From positions 96,712,501 through 96,776,500 of the forward strand of contig NC_060213.1 in the NCBI RefSeq assembly GCF_021130785.1: a DNA stretch of 64,000 nucleotides, in the 5' to 3' direction. The notes beneath the pieces are model-generated. The model searched no databases, was not told where the DNA came from, and was given only the letters and a program-made list of their open reading frames with translations. Position 1 is the stretch's first letter; every line of letters begins with the position of its first letter. This DNA comes from Homalodisca vitripennis (taxonomy: Eukaryota; Arthropoda; Insecta; Hemiptera; Cicadellidae). The translations under genes were made by a program, and so were the position numbers. Shown piece after piece: positions 14,221 to 27,600 of this stretch.

Positions 14221-17200
14221 CTGTGGACAGACCATATGAGAGGTTCATTTATGATGATATGACACCCTGACACTACAACCTTACCTCTTCACCTGCATGT
14301 CATACACAGTGCCAGATTAATGACAATGTGTATGTCAGTTTTAAGTTTTGACAAATTATTTAAACAATTGTACTGAATTTATCTTCTGCAGTATTGATGG
14401 TTGTCTTGTTTCTGAACTGTTCTTTTATATTACTAACTTAATTAAATGAGAATTAATCAAATGATACAAAATGACTGGCAATTTCACTGAATGTTGTTAT
14501 CTCAAAAGTATCAGTACATGAAATGGGTTTTTTCTAATGAGGTTTTTAAACATAATTAACTGTAAAACAACAGTTATTACAATTTTCATAACTAAATAAG
14601 TAACAAGCTTCACAACAGAGGCTTCAGAAAGACGGTTTGCACCAGCTACTGACATCACAGCATAACTATGTCCAGTATTCATTTACAAAGTTTAACTTTC
14701 CAACTTCAGCCAAGTAAAGAATATTAACCCGTCTACAACAGAACCTACATTATAACTTTCTGAAACTGTAAACCAGCACCATTTTTAGAGTGTGAACCTT
14801 TTGAGGTCAGATTCCCGGCTTAGTGTTCTTCTAATAGATACATTTAACTTGATGTACTATTCAAACTATGATCTCATTTAAGATTCTCATCTGACCCCTT
14901 GTAGGCCGTACTCCTGATATGACAGAAAAGTGTTAGTTACTTCAAAGAGTAGATTTTTAGGTGCAATAATTGTATAATGAGTGTTATCACTTTATCTTTA
15001 ATAGTTCAGAAAATATTGAACCGGTGCAGTACTTTATGAACACATTATAAAATCAAGTATTGTATTGACTATCATATAAATTTATATTTATATTTATAAC
15101 CTTAGGTGTGCTGCCTCTCTGCCCATTATTGTCGATCACCTGATTTACGCAGTGCTGGTGTCTATTTCATCACTATTTCACCTGTTAGGTATATGTTCTG
15201 CTCTTTATTTTACAATTCGATACTAAGGGTTGACTGTGCAAGAGGGTAACCCTATCAATGAGGTTCTGGGGATCTTTTGTGGCATAACACTAAAATCTAG
15301 ACAACCAAATCATCTTAAGGCTCTTGATGAACAGACGTCAGAAGGAACTAAAAATTCCACTATAGTGGGTTTTAGAAATGCCCGTGAAGATGTCTCCACA
15401 TAGTCAGGACAACTGCTTCCTATCATAGAATGTATGTGTATAGCAGTCTCCTTGGAGACCGTGCAGAACCAACGTATGTCCAGCTCAAGAGATACCCATC
15501 TTAAACAGTTAAGTGGGTAACGCCCAATTAATAGATTGAACAATAATCTGATGTCTGGTCTTCGATCAACAATAGTCCTAGGATATAAATAACATATACA
15601 ACTTTTGATTGTCTAAGACCTGGGTGACTTTTCCTGTAGTGGAAAGCTTCTCCAGCCACCCATTTTGTAACAGAATTTTTTATTTTAAATTGGTGAAGCC
15701 ATTAAAGGTTCTGGACCTTTATGTTGTGACACAGTTTCAGCTCTCACCAACCTGTCCACTGCCTCATTTTCCACAATTTCTTCATGCCCTAGCATCGAAT
15801 TCAGAGTGACACTGTTATAGATAGCCAAGTATTATCTCTTTATTTCTCTGACGTAAAGATATAATAACACTGTGTTAACTGTTTGAAGTAATAATAAAAA
15901 TATACTACTATAATTAAATATTGCAGAGTATATTTTGCATTGCTTCTTACATTGCATAGAAATGTGTTTTTCATTCTACACCTTACCTTGCTGGAAATTT
16001 TTAAAACTGGAAACCTCTTTCGATGGGCCTAGCCGCTTTCCAAACATCATACTGGAGAGACAAGGTTTCACAAGGGCATGCCTTTATTTTACACCAAACA
16101 ATTAATGAAGCAAAATAATTAGATTATTCTACTGATGTAATTTAACTTATAAATATGCTTTCATGTACTCTAATTTTAGAGACATTGGAATAAAAAAGTA
16201 AGACTACTCAACAAATTTTTATTAGAAATTTACAATTAATTTTTAATAAAATACACTTACAATCTACCCTATAGTTTACATACTAACCTGTCATGGACTT
16301 TTCTTCGATATCTACGTAAGTGACCTCAAACTGCTGCTCAGATGCTATTTCTTGTAAGAACTGTACAAAGTTGAAGCCCTGATTCTTCAGCACAACCGTC
16401 TGCAACAAATCACCTCATGATGAAATAAACATCATCACTGAATTTTTATATATAGATGTTGCTTAGGTATAATGTATAAATGTGACATCCATTTACAAAG
16501 GTCTTAATAATATTTTGACTAAATAAAGTTCAACAGTACACATTTCAGTAGTGTGACAATGTAATGCTCCAGGCTTATCATTTGAGTTTTACATGTAATT
16601 TTTTCATGTTACTTGCATTCAACTTAATTAAGATGATACTAAACTGATAACATTGAAAACTAAGCTGACACAAGGAGGTCTTATTAGTAATTATTAAAAA
16701 CTAGAACAAATTATTTAACTAGAACAAAGTAATTATGCTAACTTCTTTCATACATCTTGAATTTTTTTAATTCTATGAAGGACATTTCCAAACCATGGTT
16801 CAACTGACTGCGTAAAAACATTAGGAAAAATGTCAAGACATTTGTTACATGCAAAATAAATATTTATTTAATACAAACAAAATACTTTCCATCCTTCCTG
16901 AAAAAAAAATGCAAACATTCGCCATGACTGCAGAAGTACATAGAATTTGTAAAAGTAAAAAATCTTAAGATCGCCACTTAAAAATTGCAAAAGAATGTCA
17001 ATATTGTTAAAAACATGTGTTGTATAAAGCAAATTTATAACTTAGTGTATATATTTATAAAACTAGTATTACATTACTTTGTTTATTAACTATCACAAAT
17101 ACTTCTTCAAATGTGATCTTTTCAGTAAAGAGTCAGTGTTATTTAATTTTTGATTCCCAAAAACAAAACTTACAAGTCCTTTTCTACAGGAAAAAGTAAA

Positions 17201-18626
17201 TTTGTTCTCAATGTAAAATTTACCCTTGCACTACCCAGAATTTCTATTCTTTTTATTCCTTTACAGAATAACAAAATAAGTAATAACTGAGTAAAACTTA
17301 CTTGAGATAGCTTTATAAAAATCTAAACACGTTAATTTTAATTATTATACATTACTGATGTATAATAAAAAACACATAATCAAAAATGTTACAATAATTA
17401 ATTAATAATTGCAAATTGATTTTGGAATTAGAAGAAAAAGTCCTATACGAACCTGTAACTCATTAAGCTTTTCACCAAAAGAAGATTTGAGGTTCTTGTG
17501 AAACTGAGACACCTTGTGACTATGTGGGGTCGTCAAGGTCGGAATTTTTGCCTCTTTCAGTTCACCAAATTCGTGATTGATCTGGGAAACGCGCTGAGTT
17601 ATCTGACAACAAATATTTTAAAATTTATTACAACTATAGAAAACCCAACACCAAGGTTAACTTTACAATTAAAATGTAATTTAACATCTTTCATTCAGTT
17701 CACTCAATAAAAACTTGACCTCACAGCTGCAAAATACTTATAATTCATCAAATAAAGGAATTACAAATTTAATTATGATAAAGGTTATGGTACGTCTTGT
17801 TTTTGGGAATCGACCTGTCCGCTTAATATATTCTTAGGAAATTACCTTGTTCAATTTTTTTACACTCTCAACAGATATGTGTTTAGAATAAAATATAATT
17901 TAGATTTACTACAGGAAAAAGCTATAAAAATAACAAAATTAAAATTATTGCCAACTTTGAATACAACGGTTATCTGTCTATTAAAAGTACATACTTACAA
18001 TAGAAAACCACACACTTTATAAGTCTGTTTTTCATGTTAAACCAAGGTTAGTACTTAAAACTGATAACTGCTAATATTATTTTAATCACAATTTAACACT
18101 GAACAATTTCCAAGATTCTATATAGTAAATCCTCCTTAATTAAAATTAATTTTATAAGATCTACTAAAAAGTATCTAGATCAGTAAGTAAACCCCGCTCT
18201 TTGTTTAAAATTTGTTATTAACGATGGATAATTTGAAAGAATAATAGGATTTCAGACATTTCTTTCCATTACATACTATAATAAACATATATTTTTTATA
18301 ACATATAACTATAGCAAATATCCAATACCCTAGTCCACTAATTAAATGTGAGGATTTGAACTTTACTTGACTTAATTTTAAAGTTACAAGAATAATTATT
18401 TACTTTTTTCACTAAATAGTTTTGTTTTCGTAGTCTTTAAAATCTTCAGCCCACTTGGATATACTGAAAAGTTATCAGTTAGAATAACCGATACCCACAT
18501 TCAGTTAAATGCTTAGCGAAATTTTGTAAGAACATTCAAGCAAAGTTAACATGAATTTTCATGTTATAATGTTTGGGATTATATAACGATTTAATGATTG
18601 CACTAAAACTTTTAAACAAGATTTTG

Positions 18627-18666
<40 letters not shown>

Positions 18667-21600
18667 CTTTTTGAGTTACTGGCCATAAATATGTGCAGAT
18701 AACCAGGAGTGATAAAAAAACTTTCAAATCAAGCTATCAATTGATACAACTCATGTAAATATTATTTTTTATTCACTTCTCGTTCTCTTTAGTAAGGTTC
18801 TTTATTAACATTTTACTTTTTTTAAGGCAATTTTTCGGAGTAGAATGAACTTCATGTTCTTTTCAACTTGTAATCAAATTTTTATTACCGGGCTCTTTTT
18901 ATAAACTTCTCTTCTAGCCATTTAAATTAAAACTTTAAATCTAATTATAAAAAACTAACCAAAATAACAGAAAAATAAGTTAAAACTATAAAAAATTCAA
19001 GCGCCAAGGTAAGAATGATTATTTAAAGCAATGACAAAGCAAAAAGTTCATGTATAGACTGGAATTTGAGCCAATTATCCTAAGTGTAATGTCTGAACAC
19101 TGCTGACTGAGCTACTCACTCACAGGTCATTAGACACACAAGAGATAAGATAAGCTCTATCCATTTATAACCAGAATACTATCCATTTCTAACCAGAATA
19201 TGTTGATAACTTGCCTTAACTGGATTGTGCTTGATAAGAGTTTGGTATATTAAAGATAGTTATTCATACTATTAATACATTAATATTTTTAAATTGTAGT
19301 ACTGATTGTTAAAATGTATAAATACTTTACTCCAATCCCATTTATGCAATATATTGAAAACACACAAATGATTCTGAGGTATTTGAAGACTTCACTTCAA
19401 CTTGACAAAAGAACTGATTTTGTGGCTCTACTTAAGATCACATCTCAGGATAAAGTCCTCAAAATGACATCCATAACAAGGCCAATCATACCCTAGTACA
19501 TATCTTACAGCTCTGCACACCTACATGCTATTTGAACTTATTGGAGGGATTAGCACCTTCTGTCGACACAAAAGTGCCTCAACATTGAAGTAAAATGTGT
19601 TGACAGCAATAAGAACAACCTAGGAGCAGCAAGCACCTATGGGAGAGCTTGCTATGTATTATCAATTGGCACCAATATTAGTTCCTCATTTTGTTAAGAG
19701 TTGAAGTTATACTATTGTTAACTGTGTTTTATGCAACTTCCCTGCCTATATATTGTATTTCATGTCTGAAGATGTTCTGGATATATTATATACATACCAA
19801 TATTTAAAAAGGAAACTAAAATATTCCAGCTTATTTTGGCGCTTTTGGAGCTTTTTTTGGCTCTTGATAAACCAAAAAGGATGCCTATAGGCAAAAACAC
19901 TGATGCTGTGTGCTGTAACTGCCCATAGGCGTCCATGTTTAAAAACACATGTGGGAATTTTTATCTAACAAAATAATAATAAATGTCTTCAAAGTAGGGT
20001 TGGTTTAGTATTAAGAATACAAAAATGTTTCAGCACATATGAGTATGATGTTATCCAGCCAGCAGTGTACGTGTTCTGGATGCCCAGGTAACTTTTGCTT
20101 CAAAGGAGACTTCTATATCAGATAATGAAAGCTGTCAATTCTTGTGTTGCTATGTCAATAAGACTTGTATTTAACCCTCTCCCGCTCGCAAGGCATGAAT
20201 CGGCACGGCCACAATATAGCCACTGCAGCCTAAACGGCACAGATCGGCACGCACTGCTTTATCTACTAGAGCCGATAAGTGCTGCTCTCGAGTAGCAATA
20301 GTTTGTACTACTACGGGTTGTTTGCTATCAGGAGACCATTTACTTTACTTTTATAGTAGATTTATTCCATTATTTTGCTATTTATATTAGTTGTGCGGAA
20401 ACAATGGCGGGTTGTAGTCGTACACTTCGTGACAGTGAAATCGATCTCGTTATTAGTAGTGATTGCGACGATTCAAGTGAGTGTAGTGATGTACCAGAGC
20501 TTTGTGAAGTGGTTGGTGGCATTAAGGATGTAGTTCGGAGAGTGATCACAGTGGCAGGGGCAGTGACGGTGAGCCAGACAATGACCTTCACCAAGTAGCT
20601 GCGCAACAAACAACCCGGCGCCCAGCTGTCCGTGTGCCCCCTCCCTGGTCTCGTACAATCAACTTCATTGAACCAATATATAGTAAAATAATTAATATAT
20701 ATAATTATAGTTAATTACAATGACAGAACGTATGTAAGTTGAGACGCCCGAGCTCGACCGGCAGAGCGAATTAATTGAGGTTAGAAGCACCGTGAGCGCC
20801 TGGAAACAATGGGAGCGGGAGAGGGTTAATGAACAGTAGACCTGAGTCAGACATTCTTTATTGGATAAAAAAATTCACCAAGGAACAATCTCAACAAAAT
20901 TCTTGTCATGGAACTGTATAAAACTGCCATACTCTCTAACTCTTTAAGAGGTCACTCACTTACAATATTCTTATGTAATTTTTTCAACTATCTTGGTCTA
21001 ATGTAACTTCAAAATTGGTCCTACAAAAAAACTGTTGGGTCATGAAACATTTAAGATATACAGATTCTGTTAAACATATTTTTTCTCAACTTGGAAATCT
21101 GACAGTATATGGTTTACACATATTTAAATCAATAATTTATGTAAAACAACTTTTTGATCCTATACTAAAAACTAATAAACATACATAATACTCGTTTTAA
21201 TAGACATATTGATCAACACAATCTTGAATTTTACAAAAAGAAAACATATTACAGAGGTGTGAGATATTTACATAATTTACCAACAAAATTTACAATTGAA
21301 ACAGATTTGTTAAAATTTAAAAAAGAAGTAAAGGATTATTTAACTAATTTAACTCTATATTCTTTTGAGGAATATTTCAGTACAAAAACCAATTAATTCA
21401 TTTAAAGAATAATTGAAGATAAATTGTTAAGATGTAAGTTTTATAATTTCAATGAACCAATGTTACCATTTTTTATTTATATTTTTAAATTCATAGTAGT
21501 ATTTAGTTTTATTGTAGTGGCACTATGTATCTTGTACATATTATGGAATAAAGTGGTTTGACTATTGATTATTGACTTCAAACTGTCAATCTATAATTCA

Positions 21601-24600
21601 ACAGATATTTAGTCTAACTTTATTATGGTCTCCTCTCAGTGAAAAATGTTTAAATTGAACTGAAAACAACAAACTTTGCACAACTGCCCACAACAGCTTA
21701 GCTGAGAATCAGTCAAATTTTACTATCCTGAGAATCCAATGAAAATGTGGGAAAAATTACAGTTCTTATTTTACTACATAATCTTTTTGCCAATATTTTT
21801 AATTTTAAGGAGGATTCCATTTAAGCAATGTTCTGTTCGTCTTCATTGGTTAATGACCTGTTCAAAGATCTTATTAGACAGAACTAGGGAAAGAGTCTGG
21901 GTTTTACAGGATGAAAGTTAGTTTCTTGAACCTGCAGTTATCCTAACTCAGATTCAAAGTTCGACCTTTGTCTATTTTGCTACCAGCTTCTCCAAACACA
22001 CTTAATTTGTGATTTTTATAGACAAATCATAAATGTCAAACTTGGGTATATATTACATAATATACATTAATCACAATGATATACACATATTGTAATGTTA
22101 TGTATTGTCTACAATCATATTCTAGCTTGGGAAAGGGTCTTATCTGTAAAAACAAACTTACCTCATCATCATCCTCCAGATTGAATGAGATGTTGTTGGT
22201 TTCCACACTAATATCCTTGAGTTTGTTCCACATTTTGTTGGCAGCCTGTCGCTTAGCTAGTTTCTTGGACTTTCCCATACCTGAACAAACAGCAATCATC
22301 ATTTTTACATCTAAGAGAACTGAGCTTTTCATCAGTGTCTTTAATCAAATTACTCATACTGAATTGACCATATTATGTGACAATGGAGCTTTCAGGCTTT
22401 CAACTAATCATATATGATTTTAACCCTTCACACGCCACTAATAAGTCCATTAACTTTCCTATAACATCGAGACAAGACAAAAATTTGTGTTTCTTTAAGT
22501 TAAAAGCAAATTTTTACTATAAACAAATTATAATAGGTAAAAGCAAAAAAGTATAAAACATGGCATTTTACTTAAAATTAGCGTATTTATTGATACAAAT
22601 AAAAAAGATTATTTACAAAACTGTTTATTTCAAATACATTTCAGTTTCATTGTAAAATTTTACTAAACTGAAAGGTTTAATTACATTTGACTAAAAACAA
22701 GATAAATATTTCAAACTAATCTTAACCCTTTTACTGCCGGACACTTTTTTTTTTAGTTCGTTGAAAAATGCCGGGCTGAAATTGACTAAAATGTAATGAT
22801 TTTTTTAAAAAATCATGGATTAATTATTTTTTATCATAAATTGATAAACTTTATCTTGTTTTTTTCCTTATAAGTTGTAATTTGCTACAAAAAATAATTT
22901 AAACATTTTCTGTCATTAAAAAATATATATATATTATGTCATGAAACAAAAATTTTAAATAAATAAAAATTATTTTTTGAGTTTGCACTTTAACAACTAT
23001 ATTTAAATATTAAACCACCACCATAATTATAATTTTTTATTGTATAGTAATTATATATAAACATTCCCAAAAAGTTTTAGGAACATACCTTGAAAAATAC
23101 TGAAGCTGTGATGAATTTTTGAAATTGGTGCAATATCCTCAAGATAACACTTATTGATAACACTATATCACTTTATAATACATAAATCACTTTATAATAC
23201 ATAAATCACTGTCCATTGATATGAAAATATAATATATAATAGAAAATTAAAGTTAAAAGGCACTTTGATCAATATTTACAAAAATATATATATACATTTT
23301 TAGGTTCATAGGCCTAAAATGTATCACTAAGATCGGAGTCATCTCTCACGGCAACACCACTTTCAACAAGATTATTGAACAATGTCCCTTCACTGACAGG
23401 TGATCTTCTTCTCTTACTCATTTTATTAATCGTAAAAATATGTAGATTTACAAATTTAAATGTCAAATAAAGTGTAAAACACGAAACAACACAAGTGGAA
23501 CTCACAACTAACGAGATCGACCATAACCTCATCAAACCAAACTCGAGTTATAACCAAAGACGTTCAGTAACAAAAATGGCTTCCATAGATTATAAAACCT
23601 GTTTTCTGTGTATTGTCCATATGGTAATGAATAACACAGCTGAATTTCGATGCATTTGGACAACATTGAAAACCAGTATAAAACAAATACGAGACGGCTT
23701 TTATAGCGCACGTCGGCGATTTTCGCACAAATCGCAACGTGCGCGATTGCGCACGTCGGCAGTAAAAGGGTTAACAGTACCAAACGATGAAGAATAATGT
23801 AGTAGATGCACACTCATAACAACCGAGAAAGAAGTATTTCATGTATATTTGGTTATGGTTCTGTAGGAGATGAAGAACTGATGAGCAGGTGATCAGAGTA
23901 AGACAAAGGGCACTCCCCTCCCCCTGTCACAGAGTGAAGGTCATTTATAAATACTTCCTTTGCAACAGCAAGCACTGAGAGTGCAGTGGGCATTCTGAAG
24001 GCCTTTTGTAAACTAAAAACCTCCAAGAGATATAATCTATAATATCGCATATAACTGTATTTGGCGTTTTGGTCAAACTCTACCATTCTAACATATCCGT
24101 CTACAGCGTGGGAAGGGTTAAAACATTCAGAAAGCTGTACAAATTATTCAGAACAAAAGAGATAAAGACTACATAATGTGTGCAAACCTTTGTTCAGTAA
24201 TCTATCTTCATAAAAACCCTTTTCAATTGCTGAAGTTACTTATTTATTTACTTTCGATTACCTACCTATTTATTTTAAATTGTAAGAATGGCAAATAAAA
24301 ACTGTGAATTTCAACTCGAATAACAATTTGTCATCTAATAATCTCCATAATTAGTTTAAGACCCCGAATGGTTCATGCCTTTATGGGTTCTATTACCTGA
24401 GCTTTTCATACCTTCTAGACTGACTATACCTACACCAGGTACAGAAAAAAAACCAATGTCACTAATAGTTGGGCAACCCCATAGATAGATAGCCAGGAAC
24501 AGCAAATCATCAACCGCTATTGTCGAGATATTGGGGTAACATAGTTGGAACAGTAAATCTAGTTTACTGTGGAGTTCCCTTAGAATTAAAAAAATTTTGC

Positions 24601-27600
24601 AAGCATGTCAGAGTATCTATCCTGACCACTTGGAGTGGAAGAAGCTGGAAATGAACAAGTACCCCCCCCCCCTTTGATCAAAATTATATAACAGACAAAG
24701 TGCCTGACCACTTGGAGTGGAAGAAGCTGGAAATGAACAAGTACCCCCCCTCCACCTTCGATCAAAATTATATAACAGACAAAGTGCCTGACCACTTGGA
24801 GTGGAAGAAGCTGGAAATGAACAAGTACCCCCCTCCACCTTCGATCAAAATTATATAACAGACAAAGTGCCTGACCACTTGGAATGGAAGAAGCTGGAAA
24901 TGAACAAGTACCCCCCTCCACCTTCGATCAAAATTATATAACAGACAAAGTGCCTGACCACTTGGAGTGGAAGAAGCTGGAAATGAACAAGTACCCCCCT
25001 CCACCTTCGATCAAAATTATATAACAGACAAAGTGCCTGACCACTTGGAGTGGAAGAAGCTGGAAATGAACAAGTACCCCCCTCCACCTTCGATCAAAAT
25101 TATATAACAGACAAAGTGCCTGACCACTTGGAGTGGAAGAAGCTGGAAATGAACAAGTACCCCCCCCCCCTTCGATCAAAATTATATAACAGGCAAAGTG
25201 CCTGACCACTTGGAGTGGAAGAAGCTGGAAATGAACAAGTACCCCCCCCCTTCGATCAAAATTATATAACAGGCAAAGTGCCTGACCACTTGGAGTGGAA
25301 GAAGCTGGAAATGAACAAGTACCCCCCCCCCCCTTCGATCAAAATTATATAACAGGCAAAGTGCCTGACCACTTGGAGTGGAAGAAGCTGGAAATGAACA
25401 AGTACCCCCCCCCCCCCCTTCGATCAAAATTATATAACAGACAAAGTGCCTGCTATCTCTCCTCGCAAAGGATGTAACATGGGATTTTAACAGCAGGTGG
25501 TCCTCATCCTCAACCTTACCAAAGTGAAAATCCTGTCACTGAAAGCAACACAATAGTACTTATAGAACTCAATGCAATGAGACATTTCCTCAACTTCTTA
25601 TCCTACAATATAAACATTTGACTGCAGTAAACATGTTAGTGCGTAAGGCGTAGAAATACTACTCAAAATCATCAGTATAGATCAGCAGTGAATGTGTTAA
25701 AATGCATGTTGATTATTTGAGTAAATGACTGATATATGTATACCTACATACATACCTAATAAATACACTTACAAACCATTCAATATAAGTTTTTTGATTT
25801 ACTTAAATATTCCATTTTGTTACTAGAGAATGATTAGTAAGTACTTTTTCACATTATTAGTAGTCAAATCTAGTTCATAATAATAGCAATATTTATCATC
25901 AAATAAGGAAACAATGAAAAATTTATTGAATCCCATTGCTACTTTATTTTATTGAAAAAGTTATAAAATTCATCAGCCACTGTTAACCTTAGAACAGCCA
26001 ATGTGTTTTGTTTATACTGGCAAGGCAAGCTAACTTCTGAGGATTTCTCTCAACTAAATTACATTTATTATACTTTATTATTTTTGGTTTTAAAAAGAGA
26101 ACTTGATTATAATGAAGAAAAAAATATAACTAACACTAACATCACTTGAAAGTACACTTTTTGGTTGCCCAGTGCATTAACATATGTATCTGCATAAAAA
26201 ATGTTAACAATTCAAAATAAATATAAATCACAATTATTATGTGTTTTACCATTGACAATATAATTTTTAATGGGATAAATGTATGGTCCAGCTGAATTTT
26301 TAGCTCCAATTACTCCCCAACCAGAAAAATCAACCCTCAAATTACTCTCATTGTCTCAGTTTATTAAGTAATTTAAGATTATCCATAGAACAAACAAATG
26401 AATTTCTTGAGATTATATATTTTGAAATATTTCAGTTAAGATGTTAAGTTTAACTTACCTATTTCCTTAAATTTGAAGACAAGGCAGGCGATGGTAAACT
26501 GGCGCTCGTGGGGTAACCCCTCCTCATGCTCGGTCGAGTAGGTGGGTGGTGGCCATCGTCGCGACATGCACAGTTCCTGCAGGAGACCTATTGGGTTACC
26601 TCCAATCTTGTCCTCATACGGTGAAACCATATTCCCTGTCCTGTTGAGACACACACTTTTGCTCAGCACTTGGTAACAGAGTAGAGTGATTATAAGAAAT
26701 AAATATTCCTCCACAGCCAGTGTGTTTTAGGAACCGGCTGTACTGAAACAACCTTGAATTTTATCCCATAGTTAAACTTCAATCACATATAATAACCTTA
26801 TTTTCATCACAAAATTTGATGCAGGAGATCCAAACACCAGGTTTTCTTTCAAATTTGAATATTTAAATGACAAAGGAATAAAACAGTTAGCGATTTTTTT
26901 TCTAAATAACAGGATTCCCTCTCAATCTTAATCATCAAATTCTCGGGTCTTTCCTAGTTTTTCCGGTATAAAAATAGTAATTTCACGGTTGACAGTTTTT
27001 ATACAAATTACGAATAAAAATAGAAAAAGATGGAGTTTATCTCACACAGTGGCTGATTTCAGTGTTTTGTGCCAAAACACGCCACGAGCACATGCAGTGG
27101 TCGATCACTCGGTACTTGTAGCGTCTGTTGCCAGTTCTCACGTCTCAACTCAGCTTAAATTCAGGTGTTTCGTTCAAACCAGCATTCAAAAAGCACCGAT
27201 GCTCACCCTTTGTTTGCAACTCCACAAATCCAATAGGCGAGCAGTCGGTGATAGAAAGCGAAGAGCTGAGTTCGGTGTTTTGTATTCCGTGTGAAACCGG
27301 TCTAAGTAAAGTATTGAATCACATTATGGAGCAGTTCACACAAGCGAGTACTTAATGGCCGATCGCAGCCGACGAACACAAACAACCAACCACCCACTAC
27401 TACAGGATCGCAGCCGACAGCGGCGGGAGCACTGGAAGGGTTTAGAGAGGCTGCAAGTCAATCACCAATTGTGGCGGACGATCCACTCTTCTTGAAATAT
27501 GAAGGCCTGTGTGTCCGACATAGAACTCTTTGTAGAAGAAATGATGAACAATCAAACCATCTTGGTTATCACAATTAATAATGTTTCATAGCAATAAATA

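Larger units (their letters stand above)
17603..22161 (-). other. loqs intron 6
   Basis: 4559 bp. Holds an AT microsatellite, a tRNA-like SINE scrap, a piggyBac-type element and a LINE 3' end (listed separately). The stretches between them show nothing else. Confidence 0.8.
22420..24121. mobile_element. piggyBac-type element 2, outer (interrupted)
   Basis: TTAA at 22420-22423 is followed by CCCTTCACACGCC; at the right, CAGCGTGGGAAGGG is followed by TTAA at 24118-24121. The ends match as CCCTTC(A/C)CACGC. The element is split by a complete second piggyBac insertion at 22726-23770. Without it the outer element would be about 0.65 kb. No transposase region is recognisable in its own sequence. 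Confidence 0.65.
22281..26458 (-). other. loqs intron 5
   Basis: 4178 bp. Carries a nested pair of piggyBac-type elements, a dispersed repeat, an 83-bp minisatellite and a small MITE. Outside these nothing is recognised. Confidence 0.8.

Noticed and set aside
15310..15543. 77-codon minus-strand frame in loqs intron 8
   Set aside because: On the loqs strand but without splice sites that fit the loqs phases and without similarity to the family.
24586..25427. Overlapping minus-strand frames of 73-111 codons rich in FPASSTPSGQ
   Set aside because: They are produced by the 83-bp minisatellite: the unit length is not a multiple of three, two frames are open and the third stops (TLSVI), giving staggered look-alike peptides. 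Not a gene.
24621..25452. CRISPR array
   Set aside because: Direct repeats are contiguous with no unique spacers, and the DNA is eukaryotic.
26989..27355. 101- and 75-codon plus-strand frames
   Set aside because: They overlap in different frames inside a GC-rich repeat-like block, and no domain is recognisable.
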